Source: Bacteroidia bacterium
GTDB taxonomy: Bacteria; Bacteroidota; Bacteroidia; Flavobacteriales; Flavobacteriaceae
Length of the DNA: 64,000 bases
Assembly (NCBI GenBank): GCA_030429955.1
Contig: JAUIGO010000003.1
Coordinates: 38,502 to 102,501 of the forward strand
Reading direction: 5' to 3'
Shown here in pieces: positions 9,803 through 20,540 of the stretch. The notes beneath the pieces are model-generated. The model saw only the letters and a program-made list of their open reading frames with translations, did not search any database and had not been told where the DNA came from. Within the stretch, counting starts at the first letter, position 1. Each line of letters begins with the position of its first letter. Position numbers and translations under genes: made by a program.

Positions 9803-9997
9803 ACCTGAATGATTTGTTCTATGGTTCGAAATAACAACATTTTACTTAGATAAAAAAATAAGCTTATACCTAGAGTTAAAAGTGAAGTATTATTATATTT
9901 ACTCAGGTGGTTTCTATCTAGTTAAACATGGCTTCGTGAACCTACTTTATATTTTTATTTCATCCATTTTTACCAATAAAAAATGAAAAAAAATATG

Positions 9998-10005
9998 TAG
10001 GTTTG
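9998..10005 (+). promoter_or_regulatory. -7 element of pheT promoter
   Basis: TAGGTTTG matches the Bacteroidota -7 consensus TAnnTTTG and lies 20 bp before the pheT ATG, implying a very short leader. No TTG is present at the expected -33 distance. Confidence 0.5.
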
Positions 10006-10025
10006 TCGCTTGTAAAGACTACACA

Positions 10026-12455
10026 ATGAAGATTTCATATAATTGGTTAAAACAATTTATTAAAATTGATTGGAATGCCGAAAAAACTGGCGAACTACTA
10101 ACAGATTTAGGTCTTGAAATTGAAGGTATTGAAGCCTATCAATCTGTTAAAGGCGGTTTGGAAGGTGTTATTGTTGGCGAGGTGCTAACTTGCGAACAAC
10201 ATCCAAATGCAGATCGATTAAAAGTCACCACTGTTAATGTTGGCACAAAAGAGCCATTACATATTGTTTGTGGTGCTCCGAATGTAGCCGCAGGACAAAA
10301 AGCACCTGTAGCTCCTATTGGCACAACATTATACACCCTTGAAGGTGAAGCTTGGACCATTAAAAAAGGAAAGATTCGTGGTGAAGTTAGTGAAGGGATG
10401 ATTTGCTCTGAAGATGAAATTGGTTTAGGCACTTCACACGATGGCATTATGGTTCTTGACAACAACTTAAAAGTTGGGACACCTACTGCTGAAATTTTTA
10501 AAGTAGAAAACGATCAGGTTTTTGAAATTGGCTTAACACCTAATAGAGCTGATGCCATGAGTCACTTTGGTGTCGCTAGAGATTTGAAAGCTGGATTGAT
10601 TCAACAAGAAGTGAACTTAGAATTGATTACACCTTCAGTGAGTGCCTTTCATGTAGATAATCGTGCACTAAAAATTGATGTTGATGTTCAAGATAAAAAA
10701 CGAGCTCCAAGATATTGTGGTGTCACTATTTCTGGATTGAAAGTTAAGGAATCACCAAGTTGGCTACAACACCGATTGAAAGCCATTGGTTTATCACCTA
10801 TTAACAATGTGGTTGATGCAACCAATTATGTGCTGCATGAATTAGGTCAACCCTTGCACGCTTTCGATGCAGATAAAATAAATGGCAAAAAAATCATTGT
10901 AAAAACCCTTCCTGCTGGAACTAAATTTATCACACTTGACGAAGTTGAGCGTGAATTACATGAGGAAGATTTAATGATTTGCGATGGTAAAGAAAACCCA
11001 ATGTGTATTGCTGGAGTTTTTGGTGGTATACATTCTGGAGTAACAGAAGAAACAACAAGTATCTTTCTAGAAAGTGCTTATTTTAATCCTGTTTCTATTA
11101 GAAAAACAGCAAAACGTCACGCCTTAAATACGGATGCATCTTTTAGATTTGAAAGAGGTATTGATCCAAACATTACAGAATATGCCTTAAAACGTGCTGC
11201 TTTATTAATTGTCGAAATTGCTGATGGAGAAATTACCAGTGATGTGATTGATGAATATCCTTTAAAAATTGAAGATTTTCAGGTTCGTTTAAGTTTTGAG
11301 AACGCTAAAAATTTGATAGGTGAAGAGATTCCGAAAGAAACCATCAAACAAATTTTAATGTCTTTGGATATTAAAATTAACAACGTTACTGAAACAGGCT
11401 TGGGCTTAACAGTTCCTGCATACCGAAACGATGTACAACGTGAAGCTGATATTATTGAAGAAATCTTACGTGTGTATGGATATAATAATGTTGGCACCAC
11501 TGAAAAGTTGAATGCTTCCATATCAAATTCTTCAAGATTTGAAGACCATAAAGTGCAGAATGTTATCGGAAATCAATTAGTCTCACAAGGATTTTATGAG
11601 ATTATGGCCAACTCGTTAACAACTCCTAACTATACTAAGTTAAGTGAGCAGTTAAAAGAGGAACATAATGTCACGATGCTAAATCCGTTGAGTACAGATT
11701 TATCTGTATTAAGACAATCGTTGTTGTTTTCAGGGTTGGAAGCCATTGCGCACAACATCAACCGAAGACAAACCAGTTTAAAGTTGTTTGAATTTGGCAA
11801 AACCTATCATAACTACAATGATGCACGTGAGGAGCATAAACATTTAAGTTTGTTAGTGACTGGAAATAAAAATGCCGAACGTTGGAATACTGAAAACAAA
11901 GCAAGCGATTTCTTTTATTTAAAAGGCAGTGTTGAGGCTATTTTAAACCGATTAGGAATTTCCAGAGCAAGAACTTCTCCAATTAAAAATGATGTGTTTA
12001 GCGAAGGCTTAAGTCTCGGACTTGGTAAAACCAAGTTAGTAGACTTTGGCATAGTCAAGAAGTCCATTTTGAAAAAATTCGGAATTTCTCAAGAGGTTTT
12101 GTTTGCCGATTTTAATTGGGACAATATTCTTGAGGTTGCAAAACGCAATAAAATTATGTTTACAGATATTCCAAAATATCCGGAAGTTAGACGTGACTTT
12201 GCTCTATTATTAGACCAATCCGTTTCATTTGAGGAGATCCATAAAATTGCGAATCAATCTGAAAAGCAATTGCTTAAAAACGTGAATTTGTTTGATGTGT
12301 ACGAAGGCAAAAATCTTCCAAAAGGCAAAAAGAGTTATGCAGTAAGCTTCACATTGCAAGACGAACACAAGACGCTTACTGATAAACAAATTGACAAGAT
12401 CATGAGCAAGTTACAAAGCAGTTTTGAAAAGCAGCTTGGAGCTGAGTTGCGATAA
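10026..12455 (+). CDS. pheT: Phenylalanine--tRNA ligase beta subunit
   Basis: This 809-residue protein is the beta chain of the alpha2-beta2 cytoplasmic enzyme that charges tRNA-Phe. Domains appear in the usual order. An EMAP/tRNA-binding fold spans about residues 40-150 (GVIVGEVLTCEQHPNADRL, then VCGAPNV). B3/B4 follows, with LGQPLHAFDADK and the DASFRFERGID segment. B5 has QREADIIEEILRVYGYNN. A catalytic-like core comes next, and then the C-terminal FDX-ACB anticodon-binding domain (FTDIPKYPEVRRDFALLL to the end). The length is normal. pheS is not adjacent, as is usual in Bacteroidota. A -7 promoter element lies 20 bp upstream. Confidence 0.97.
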   Translation: MKISYNWLKQFIKIDWNAEKTGELLTDLGLEIEGIEAYQSVKGGLEGVIVGEVLTCEQHPNADRLKVTTVNVGTKEPLHIVCGAPNVAAGQKAPVAPIGTTLYTLEGEAWTIKKGKIRGEVSEGMICSEDEIGLGTSHDGIMVLDNNLKVGTPTAEIFKVENDQVFEIGLTPNRADAMSHFGVARDLKAGLIQQEVNLELITPSVSAFHVDNRALKIDVDVQDKKRAPRYCGVTISGLKVKESPSWLQHRLKAIGLSPINNVVDATNYVLHELGQPLHAFDADKINGKKIIVKTLPAGTKFITLDEVERELHEEDLMICDGKENPMCIAGVFGGIHSGVTEETTSIFLESAYFNPVSIRKTAKRHALNTDASFRFERGIDPNITEYALKRAALLIVEIADGEITSDVIDEYPLKIEDFQVRLSFENAKNLIGEEIPKETIKQILMSLDIKINNVTETGLGLTVPAYRNDVQREADIIEEILRVYGYNNVGTTEKLNASISNSSRFEDHKVQNVIGNQLVSQGFYEIMANSLTTPNYTKLSEQLKEEHNVTMLNPLSTDLSVLRQSLLFSGLEAIAHNINRRQTSLKLFEFGKTYHNYNDAREEHKHLSLLVTGNKNAERWNTENKASDFFYLKGSVEAILNRLGISRARTSPIKNDVFSEGLSLGLGKTKLVDFGIVKKSILKKFGISQEVLFADFNWDNILEVAKRNKIMFTDIPKYPEVRRDFALLLDQSVSFEEIHKIANQSEKQLLKNVNLFDVYEGKNLPKGKKSYAVSFTLQDEHKTLTDKQIDKIMSKLQSSFEKQLGAELR

Positions 12456-12459
12456 GCTT

Positions 12460-13251
12460 CTAAATATTAGAGTCAAATAAAACTTGCCAAATACCTTGAG
12501 CATTCTTTTGCCACACAAGGATGTATTTTCCATTGTATGAGCCTTTGCATTGTCCAAACTCATAAACAATAGTTTCAGAAACTGGTTCTACCAAAATTGG
12601 ATTTAGTGTTAGTTGATATTGCTCATTATTCATGTAGGCATATTCTGTAACCAAATCGTTTCTACCAATAAGCAAGCGACCTCTGTTATAATACATGGTA
12701 TTTTCTGAATACACATTTTCAATTAAGGCTTTAGCATCGTGAGCATTGCATAAAGTTATCCAATTTGCGCGTTGCTTGTCTATCTCTTTTAAATCGACAT
12801 TGGATCCATCAGTTTCCATAATGAATTCCAATTCTCGTTTGTCTTCATTATTTGAGGTATTCCAAATAATGAGATGTTTTGCCAAACCATTATCTTTATT
12901 TATAAAACGTCCTATTTCATAATCATAAGAATCACTGGCTTCAATTCTTTTTGTTGTTGATACACTTTTAACCACGAAATCACTGTTTGGAACAAGTTCT
13001 AAAATGTCATTTCTGTTTGCTAAATCAACACCATTTAAAGAAAGCACCATGGCATTTTCTGTGTACAAGTTTGAAAGCAATTCTATGTTTTTATCGTTTA
13101 TAGCTTGCATCCATTTTTGGTTTGCTGATAAAGTATCCAAAAAGATAGGTGTAGATGCTTCGCTATTTTCTTTTTTAACAGTTTGATTGCAACTAGAGAA
13201 AAACAATGTACATATTAGTAAGCTATATGCTAGAATTTGAAACTTTTTCAT
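12460..13251 (-). CDS. Lipoprotein with two NTF2-like (SnoaL/DUF4440-type) domains
   Basis: This is a 263-residue lipoprotein (lipobox FFSSC, Cys21). Two similar alpha+beta halves are visible at about 35-140 (WMQAINDKNIELLSNLYTEN) and about 155-263 (WITLCNAHDAKALIENVYSEN). Each begins with the helix-rich pattern of cone-shaped NTF2-like domains, so it is probably an internal duplication. The function is unknown; such domains bind small hydrophobic ligands or act as scaffolds. It is the last gene of a leftward row, 1 bp after the DUF6090 gene, and it converges with pheT 4 bp away. Confidence 0.75.
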   Translation of the reverse strand: MKKFQILAYSLLICTLFFSSCNQTVKKENSEASTPIFLDTLSANQKWMQAINDKNIELLSNLYTENAMVLSLNGVDLANRNDILELVPNSDFVVKSVSTTKRIEASDSYDYEIGRFINKDNGLAKHLIIWNTSNNEDKRELEFIMETDGSNVDLKEIDKQRANWITLCNAHDAKALIENVYSENTMYYNRGRLLIGRNDLVTEYAYMNNEQYQLTLNPILVEPVSETIVYEFGQCKGSYNGKYILVWQKNAQGIWQVLFDSNI

Positions 13252-13252
13252 A

Positions 13253-14008
13253 CTAAGGTTTTTCTGGTTTTATAGGAATCCCTTTCATGCCATCAACAAC
13301 AACAGTATAAAAATAAATGATTTGATCGTGCATATCCTTTAGTTCGAATAAATGGTTTTCAAAAATTCGCCTTTTAATTGGATCTTGAATAGTAGTGCTA
13401 AATTCTTTATAACCATCAATTATTGTATTTTCAGAAGTATTAAATCTAAAATATTTATGTGATAAAATACCATCATAGAAAAGGCGTTTTTCAGTTACAA
13501 ACAAGGCATCAATAAACTTATCTATAAGGTCGTTAAAGTGATTAAATAACACATAATAGTTGGTTATTTTATCCTTAAGGCCTTTATCTTCAATTTTGCT
13601 AAACTCTCCAGAATTTATTAATTCGTTGTAAACAGTCAGATCTGGAATGGAAGTTCTATACTGCATATTGGCACGTGCAAATTGATTGGCATAAACACGA
13701 TAATTATTGATAGACATATTTGGGCTTAAATTTTCAATAAGACTATCAATCACAGCAATGTTACTCCTGTTGTAATCAATAGTAAACATGAGATTAAGAC
13801 TATCTGTATATACAACTTGTCTGAGTTTGTTGATTTTATTGTCGCGTTCATTTTTGGCAACCTTATTCTGATTGCTGTTGTTCAGGTTTATGGCAATTAA
13901 AATACCAATAACCACCAAAATAATTTCGCCAATAGCATAGAGCAAATATTTTTTTGCGCTATTATTGGTAACAAGTGATTTTCTAATCCGTCTGAAAAAA
14001 GCTAACAT
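13253..14008 (-). CDS. DUF6090 family membrane protein
   Basis: This 251-residue protein begins with a basic segment (FFRRIRKSLV), then YLLYAIGEIILVVIGILI as a single N-terminal membrane helix, then ALNL-type residues leading into a mostly helical soluble domain. This beginning is characteristic of the flavobacterial DUF6090 family, which has no known function. It is probably anchored in the inner membrane with the helical domain in the periplasm. It lies 34 bp after the P1 peptidase gene and 1 bp before the NTF2-like lipoprotein gene, so it may be co-transcribed with both. Confidence 0.8.
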   Translation of the reverse strand: MLAFFRRIRKSLVTNNSAKKYLLYAIGEIILVVIGILIAINLNNSNQNKVAKNERDNKINKLRQVVYTDSLNLMFTIDYNRSNIAVIDSLIENLSPNMSINNYRVYANQFARANMQYRTSIPDLTVYNELINSGEFSKIEDKGLKDKITNYYVLFNHFNDLIDKFIDALFVTEKRLFYDGILSHKYFRFNTSENTIIDGYKEFSTTIQDPIKRRIFENHLFELKDMHDQIIYFYTVVVDGMKGIPIKPEKP

Positions 14009-14042
14009 ATTTAGTTGATTAACAATCAGAAAATTACAAAAT

Positions 14043-15179
14043 TTAATCTTTTAATTTATTATACTTTTTCATAAGCTCCAAAACTTTATAAATTGGCAGC
14101 GATTCTATGGTATGACCATCTCGTCCAGTCACCGTTTTAGCAGCAAACAAGGCGTTTAATATAGCTTCTTCGGTAGATTCTATGGTTGCTAAAAACAAAG
14201 GTGACATATCATCATTTCTAACTTCCTTTTTATCGTTATATATAGAATCACTTTGATAAGGAATTAAATTTTCTTTTGCTGTAGACACTGCAATCACATA
14301 ATCTCCACTTCCGTTGGATGCAATACCACCTGTTTTGGCAAGTCCAAGCATTGCACGTTTGGCTAAGCGTTCTAAATTTCTAGCATTTAAAGGAGCATCA
14401 GTTATAACCACAATCATACAAGAACCATCTGCATCATTTAAAATTTTATCACGATAAGGATACTTTTGAAGTTCTTTAGCTATTGGCACACCATTAATTT
14501 CTAAAACACCTCCAAAATTGGTTTGCACCAACACACCAACCGTATAACCTCCTAATGATTCTGGCAATTGTCTTGAGGACGTACCAATTCCTCCTTTATA
14601 ACCAAAGCAAACAGTTCCTGTTCCTGCTCCAACATTGCCTTCTTCTACTCTACCACTTTTAGCATTTGCTATGGCATTCAACACGTTTTGTTCAGTAACA
14701 TGACGTCCTCTAATATCATTTAAATAGCCATCATTGGTTTCACCAACTACTGAGTTTACCGAACGAACATCAGCATTTTCTTTTTGATTTAATGTATAAC
14801 TTACTAAACCTTCGGTTGCAGCTGCGACACTTAAGGTATTGGTAAGAATAATTGGCGTTTCAATATTACCAAGCTCTTTTACTTGGCTATAACCAGCGAG
14901 TTTTCCAAAACCATTACCTATATAAATAGCAGCAGGCACTTTATTTTGAAATATGTTGCCTTGATGTGGTACTATGGCAGTAACTCCAGTTCGTATATGG
15001 TCTCCTTCAATAATGGTTTCATGACCAACTGTTACACCTTCAACATCTGTGATGGCATTAAGTTTGCCTGGTTTTAAAACACCTATTTCAATGCCATAAT
15101 CTCTTAGTCTTTGGTTTTGTGCATTCATGTGTATTGACATAATCAATATTATAAAAAATAAGCTATTTGTTATTTTCAT
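14043..15179 (-). CDS. P1 family peptidase (DmpA-type, S58)
   Basis: This 378-residue N-terminal-nucleophile hydrolase of the DmpA family acts as an L-aminopeptidase, D-esterase/amidase or beta-aminopeptidase. It has an N-terminal signal-like stretch (residues 1-20) ending HMNA. Family signatures are TDVEGVTVGH, VGAGTGTVCFGYKGGIGTSSR and VQTNFGG. Aligning Asn221 with DmpA Asn218 puts the self-cleavage Gly-Ser at Gly252-Ser253 (DGSCMIVVITDAPLN). That leaves a C-terminal chain of 126 residues, the same length as in DmpA. Substrate preference cannot be read from the sequence. The neighbours are a carboxypeptidase and a PLP decarboxylase, which suggests peptide or amino-acid use. Confidence 0.9.
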   Translation of the reverse strand: MKITNSLFFIILIMSIHMNAQNQRLRDYGIEIGVLKPGKLNAITDVEGVTVGHETIIEGDHIRTGVTAIVPHQGNIFQNKVPAAIYIGNGFGKLAGYSQVKELGNIETPIILTNTLSVAAATEGLVSYTLNQKENADVRSVNSVVGETNDGYLNDIRGRHVTEQNVLNAIANAKSGRVEEGNVGAGTGTVCFGYKGGIGTSSRQLPESLGGYTVGVLVQTNFGGVLEINGVPIAKELQKYPYRDKILNDADGSCMIVVITDAPLNARNLERLAKRAMLGLAKTGGIASNGSGDYVIAVSTAKENLIPYQSDSIYNDKKEVRNDDMSPLFLATIESTEEAILNALFAAKTVTGRDGHTIESLPIYKVLELMKKYNKLKD

Positions 15180-15194
15180 TATTAGTAAATTGTT

Positions 15195-16889
15195 TTAATT
15201 AAGACTAATCTCTTTAGTCTTTGTTCCACCTTTATCAGATTTAATGGTAAGCATGGCTTTTGCATTTGAACCATTGATTTTAATGGAATATGACAAATGC
15301 CTTTTTGAATCTGAAGAAGCATCATCACTATTTCTAGAACCTGCGATATGACCCAAATCTGTTCGGCTTTTTCCAGAAATAAGCTCTGCATTTTCAAGTT
15401 TTAAAATAGCTCGGACTGGTTGATACAGCTCTGCTTCTATTGATCTTTGGGTGATGTTTGTAGGCAGATAACCAATATTTTGAATTTCGGCAGAAAGATT
15501 TACTACTTTATTGTTTTCAATAGGAGTAACTTTTATATCATTAATATTTAAAAGTGGACTGGTTTCAGCTAACCACAGCATCCACTCGACATACTTTTCA
15601 ACTTCTGTTTTAAGAAATTGTGTTGGCGGATTTTGAAATGTGAATTTATTGTTCCATCCTCCAACTTCAACGGTTCCAAAATCAGGATGCTTTACAGATT
15701 TCCAATTAATGAATCCTTTTCCGTCAAGGTTCTCATCGTTCCATTTAAGCTCATCATATTCTGAAATGTCGCCATCTTCGTCATAATCTTTCACAAAACC
15801 TCCCCAAAATTCTGGAACATAGGCAACGACACCAAAATCCCAATACGACCAACTTATTAAGGTTCCATGACGATGCAATCTTGGATTGCTGTAACTAGGA
15901 ATTACACGTTGTTCAGTAGTCGTGTTGTACATATTAGACAGCTCCATTATTAATCGTTGATCAGCCATATTGAAATTATCCCAATTTGTTGTGGATGGCA
16001 GTCTAAACAAAAATCCTCCTGACGTATGACCATGAAAAACACCAGTAATATTTTTATGAGAGCTAATAAATTCAATTGTGGCTCTCGTTTCAGGTTCTGA
16101 TAGAGGATAAGCTCCTGCTCCTTTTTGTTCAAATTCAAGTCCCCAATTTCTTGGAAAATTTCTATTCATATCAATACCTCCTACTCCATCTTCATTATAA
16201 CTTCCATCGCCATCATCATCAATACCTTCTATATAAATATCATAATACACATCATCAGACCCACCTAGTTCTCTTGGCTCCATAACTCGAGCATCAATTT
16301 TACTGACCTTAAATTTCCCATTCGGATTTTTAACTCTCATTTTGGTTATAATTCCGTTGCCATCAAGATCATTTCCAGGGTCTTCATCAAGTAAGCCATC
16401 AAAATCTTCGTCATAAGGTCTAGGTGTGCTGCGCAAAACTGTTGGCGTTTGCAAAGCTAAATCCGCTCCATCAGGATTAAACTTTGGTCTGATATAAATT
16501 ACTCTAGTGTCTAATAAATTTTTAATTCTAGTGCTTTTTTCATAATTAGATAAGAGATACCAAGCATAATGTAAGGCTACTTCAGCTCCAGTTAATTCTC
16601 CAGCATGAATATTACCATCATAATAATAGGCTGGCTTAGTGTCTGCTTTACCAGTTTTTTTATTTGTTATTTCAAGCACCATTAAAGGAGAACCTTTTAA
16701 TGTGTTACCAATAGAAAACAAATTTGTAAGCTCAGGAAATGCTTTTGACCAAGATTCTAAAAGCGCATTTGCTTCAGATGAAGAATGAAATTTATCCCAT
16801 TTAGGATGCATTCCATTCTCAATTTGCGAGAAACATATTGTAGTATTCAGTAGAAAAAAAAGGGCTGCAAATAAATAAATATGTCTCAT
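15195..16889 (-). CDS. Secreted M14 family zinc carboxypeptidase
   Basis: This 564-residue protein has an N-terminal signal peptide (FAALFFLLNTTICFSQ). The zinc ligands are His and Glu of NIHAGELTG (near residue 93) and the later His in GVFHGHTSGGF. The substrate-binding stretch GIDMNRNFPRNWG matches the NRNF signature of M14. Acidic DGDG and DLDG-type loops suggest calcium binding. A C-terminal beta-sandwich-like segment follows the catalytic domain. It removes C-terminal residues from peptides in the periplasm or outside the cell. It lies 12 bp after the decarboxylase gene and 15 bp before the P1 peptidase gene, so an operon is likely. Confidence 0.9.
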   Translation of the reverse strand: MRHIYLFAALFFLLNTTICFSQIENGMHPKWDKFHSSSEANALLESWSKAFPELTNLFSIGNTLKGSPLMVLEITNKKTGKADTKPAYYYDGNIHAGELTGAEVALHYAWYLLSNYEKSTRIKNLLDTRVIYIRPKFNPDGADLALQTPTVLRSTPRPYDEDFDGLLDEDPGNDLDGNGIITKMRVKNPNGKFKVSKIDARVMEPRELGGSDDVYYDIYIEGIDDDGDGSYNEDGVGGIDMNRNFPRNWGLEFEQKGAGAYPLSEPETRATIEFISSHKNITGVFHGHTSGGFLFRLPSTTNWDNFNMADQRLIMELSNMYNTTTEQRVIPSYSNPRLHRHGTLISWSYWDFGVVAYVPEFWGGFVKDYDEDGDISEYDELKWNDENLDGKGFINWKSVKHPDFGTVEVGGWNNKFTFQNPPTQFLKTEVEKYVEWMLWLAETSPLLNINDIKVTPIENNKVVNLSAEIQNIGYLPTNITQRSIEAELYQPVRAILKLENAELISGKSRTDLGHIAGSRNSDDASSDSKRHLSYSIKINGSNAKAMLTIKSDKGGTKTKEISLN

Positions 16890-16901
16890 ATCTTTTTAAG
16901 T

Positions 16902-18338
16902 TTATGTTTTAATCTTTTGCAATGCTCGTTCAATCATCGCAACTGCTTTGTCAATGGTTTGAAGTTTAGTTCTAAATGACAAGATAGCCATTCTAATGAC
17001 AAACTTTCCATTGATTTTTGTTGAGCTTAAGAATATTTCTCCATCCTTATGAAGTTCTTTCATTAGTTTTTCATTAAATACATTTTCGTTATCGTCATTG
17101 GTAGGATACCAAAAATAACTGACTGACAAATCTGGTTCTGGACCGACTTTAAAACCAAGTTTTACAAGTTCTTCTCTAAAGTACTGTGTCAATAACAACT
17201 TTTCTTCAAGACAAGCTACAAATGGTTCCACACCATGTAATTGCAATGGTAACCACAATCTCAAACTTCTAAAATGTTTCGTTAATTCCGGTGAAACATC
17301 AGCTGGATTTACTGGTGATTCTTCAGCCACAGCATCTTGCATATAATTGGCTCTTACCACATGAGAATGATAAACCGCTTGCTTATCTTTTACCAAAACA
17401 GCACCTAAACCATAAGGCAAAAAGAGTCCTTTGTGTGGATCAACAACCAAAGAGTCAGCCATTTCAATACCTTTAAATTTTTCTCTTATGTCATCAACTA
17501 AAATAAAAAAACCTCCATAGGCTCCATCAACATGATACCACAAATTATGCTCTTTTGCTATGTTTCCAATCGCTTCTAATGGATCTATTGCTCCTGTATC
17601 AGTTGTTCCAGCAGACGCAACAACCAAAAATGGGTTCAAGCCATTTTTTTTGTCAGTTTCTATTTTATTTTGAAGGTCACTTGTTTTAATTTTTGAATTG
17701 TCATCAAGCTCCAAATAATTAATAATAACGTCTTCCAGTCCAATAATTTTTAATGCTTTTTGAATGCAGTGATGCACTTGAGGGCTGAGATAAATAACGC
17801 TTTTTTCGATAGTGGCATTTTTTATTTTGTGTTTATCTCTTGCTGCTGTCATAGCAATGAGGTTTGCTATAGAACCTCCAGAAGTTAAGTTACCAACTGC
17901 AGTTTCCGGAAAACCGAACATTTCTTTCATCCAATCTAAGAGTACATGCTCAATAGCAACACCTCCAGGACATGAAAAATGCATTCCAACATATTCGTTA
18001 GTGACATCGACTAAAAAATCTGCTATAGCAGATGTGTAAATACCTCCTCCAGGAATATAACCAATATGACCTCCTGATGCTGGCTTTATGCCTTTTGTAG
18101 CAATTTCACTATCGTATAACTTTAAAATTTCGGCTAAGGATGTTTTGTTTTTAGAAAGTGCAAAAGCGTTAGGTGTTTCTTTAGAACCAACAAAGGTTTT
18201 TGCTGTTTCTAATTCATTTATAAAGCCATTGGCATACTTACTTACCTCATTAACATAGTTGGTTCTTTCATCTTCATTAGGCTCAAGTGTTTGTGAAACT
18301 TTGTGTAAATCTAGTATCTGCTTTTTAAGGTTGGTCAT
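16902..18338 (-). CDS. PLP-dependent group II (aromatic-L-amino-acid type) decarboxylase
   Basis: This 478-residue cytoplasmic enzyme decarboxylates an amino acid, probably aromatic or glutamate-like. Features are GHIGYIPGGG, the cofactor region SGGSIANLIAMTAAR, the His of VHHCIQKA that stacks on PLP, DGAYGGF, and the Schiff-base lysine in VDPHKGLFLP. The C-terminal domain is present and the length is typical. The family also includes tyrosine, tryptophan and glutamate decarboxylases, and the substrate cannot be settled here. It is first in the leftward row that continues with M14 and P1 peptidases, so the operon may link peptide breakdown to amine production. Confidence 0.88.
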   Translation of the reverse strand: MTNLKKQILDLHKVSQTLEPNEDERTNYVNEVSKYANGFINELETAKTFVGSKETPNAFALSKNKTSLAEILKLYDSEIATKGIKPASGGHIGYIPGGGIYTSAIADFLVDVTNEYVGMHFSCPGGVAIEHVLLDWMKEMFGFPETAVGNLTSGGSIANLIAMTAARDKHKIKNATIEKSVIYLSPQVHHCIQKALKIIGLEDVIINYLELDDNSKIKTSDLQNKIETDKKNGLNPFLVVASAGTTDTGAIDPLEAIGNIAKEHNLWYHVDGAYGGFFILVDDIREKFKGIEMADSLVVDPHKGLFLPYGLGAVLVKDKQAVYHSHVVRANYMQDAVAEESPVNPADVSPELTKHFRSLRLWLPLQLHGVEPFVACLEEKLLLTQYFREELVKLGFKVGPEPDLSVSYFWYPTNDDNENVFNEKLMKELHKDGEIFLSSTKINGKFVIRMAILSFRTKLQTIDKAVAMIERALQKIKT

Positions 18339-18436
18339 GGTCGATTAATTAAATAAATAATAGAATATTATTCGTTCTGCTAAATGTACAAAATTGAAAG
18401 ATTTTTCGTAACTTAATAACTCTAAAAACAATTGAC

Positions 18437-18670
18437 ATGGAAACTCATTATACAAAAATATACTCCGGAAGCATGATGATGGTAACAAATGTTGTAGCCA
18501 AACTTGAAGAAATTGGAATAACTGCTGTGGTTAAAGACGAATCTGAATCAGGTAGATTAGCTGGTTTTGGATCAGCAATACAATACTTTCAAGAAGTTTA
18601 TGTACACAATGATGAACTAGAGAAGGCAGTTCCTGTTGTACAAAGTGCTGTTGCTGAAATGGAAGCTTGA
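18437..18670 (+). CDS. DUF2007 small protein
   Basis: This is a 77-residue cytoplasmic protein with the ferredoxin-like DUF2007 pattern: an IYSGSMMMVTNVVAKLEEIG helix start, then a beta strand with AVVKDESES, then YVHNDELEKAVPVVQ. DUF2007 proteins are proposed signal-transducing or PII-like proteins without a proven role. It stands alone between the decarboxylase gene (divergent) and the ABC-F gene (convergent, with a shared terminator). Confidence 0.8.
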   Translation: METHYTKIYSGSMMMVTNVVAKLEEIGITAVVKDESESGRLAGFGSAIQYFQEVYVHNDELEKAVPVVQSAVAEMEA

Positions 18671-18720
18671 TTTAGTATTCAGTTTACAGTATCAGTAATC
18701 AGTATTTATTTATTAAAATA

Positions 18721-18752
18721 AAAGAGCCTAAAATTTACAGTTTAGGCTCTTT
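18721..18752. terminator. Bidirectional Rho-independent terminator
   Basis: Arms aaagagcctaaa (18721-18732) and tttaggctcttt (18741-18752) form a perfect 12-bp stem with an 8-base loop. A tract at one end and T tract at the other serve the convergent DUF2007 and ABC-F genes. Confidence 0.85.
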
Positions 18753-18773
18753 CTTTGGGGTTTTTTATTTTGA

Positions 18774-20483
<1,710 letters not shown>

Positions 20484-20510
20484 TTAACACGGCTTTTAAC
20501 GTTCAAGCTA

Positions 20511-20518
20511 TATTTTTG
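20511..20518 (+). promoter_or_regulatory. -7 element upstream of the thioredoxin-like lipoprotein gene
   Basis: TATTTTTG fits TAnnTTTG. No TTG is found at the -33 distance, so the call rests on the -7 match only. Confidence 0.4.
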
Positions 20519-20540
20519 TAGCCAATTAATTTATCCTTTT

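Noticed and set aside
15182..15397. Short minus-strand frame inside the M14 gene end
   Set aside because: Out-of-frame shadow of the carboxypeptidase gene.
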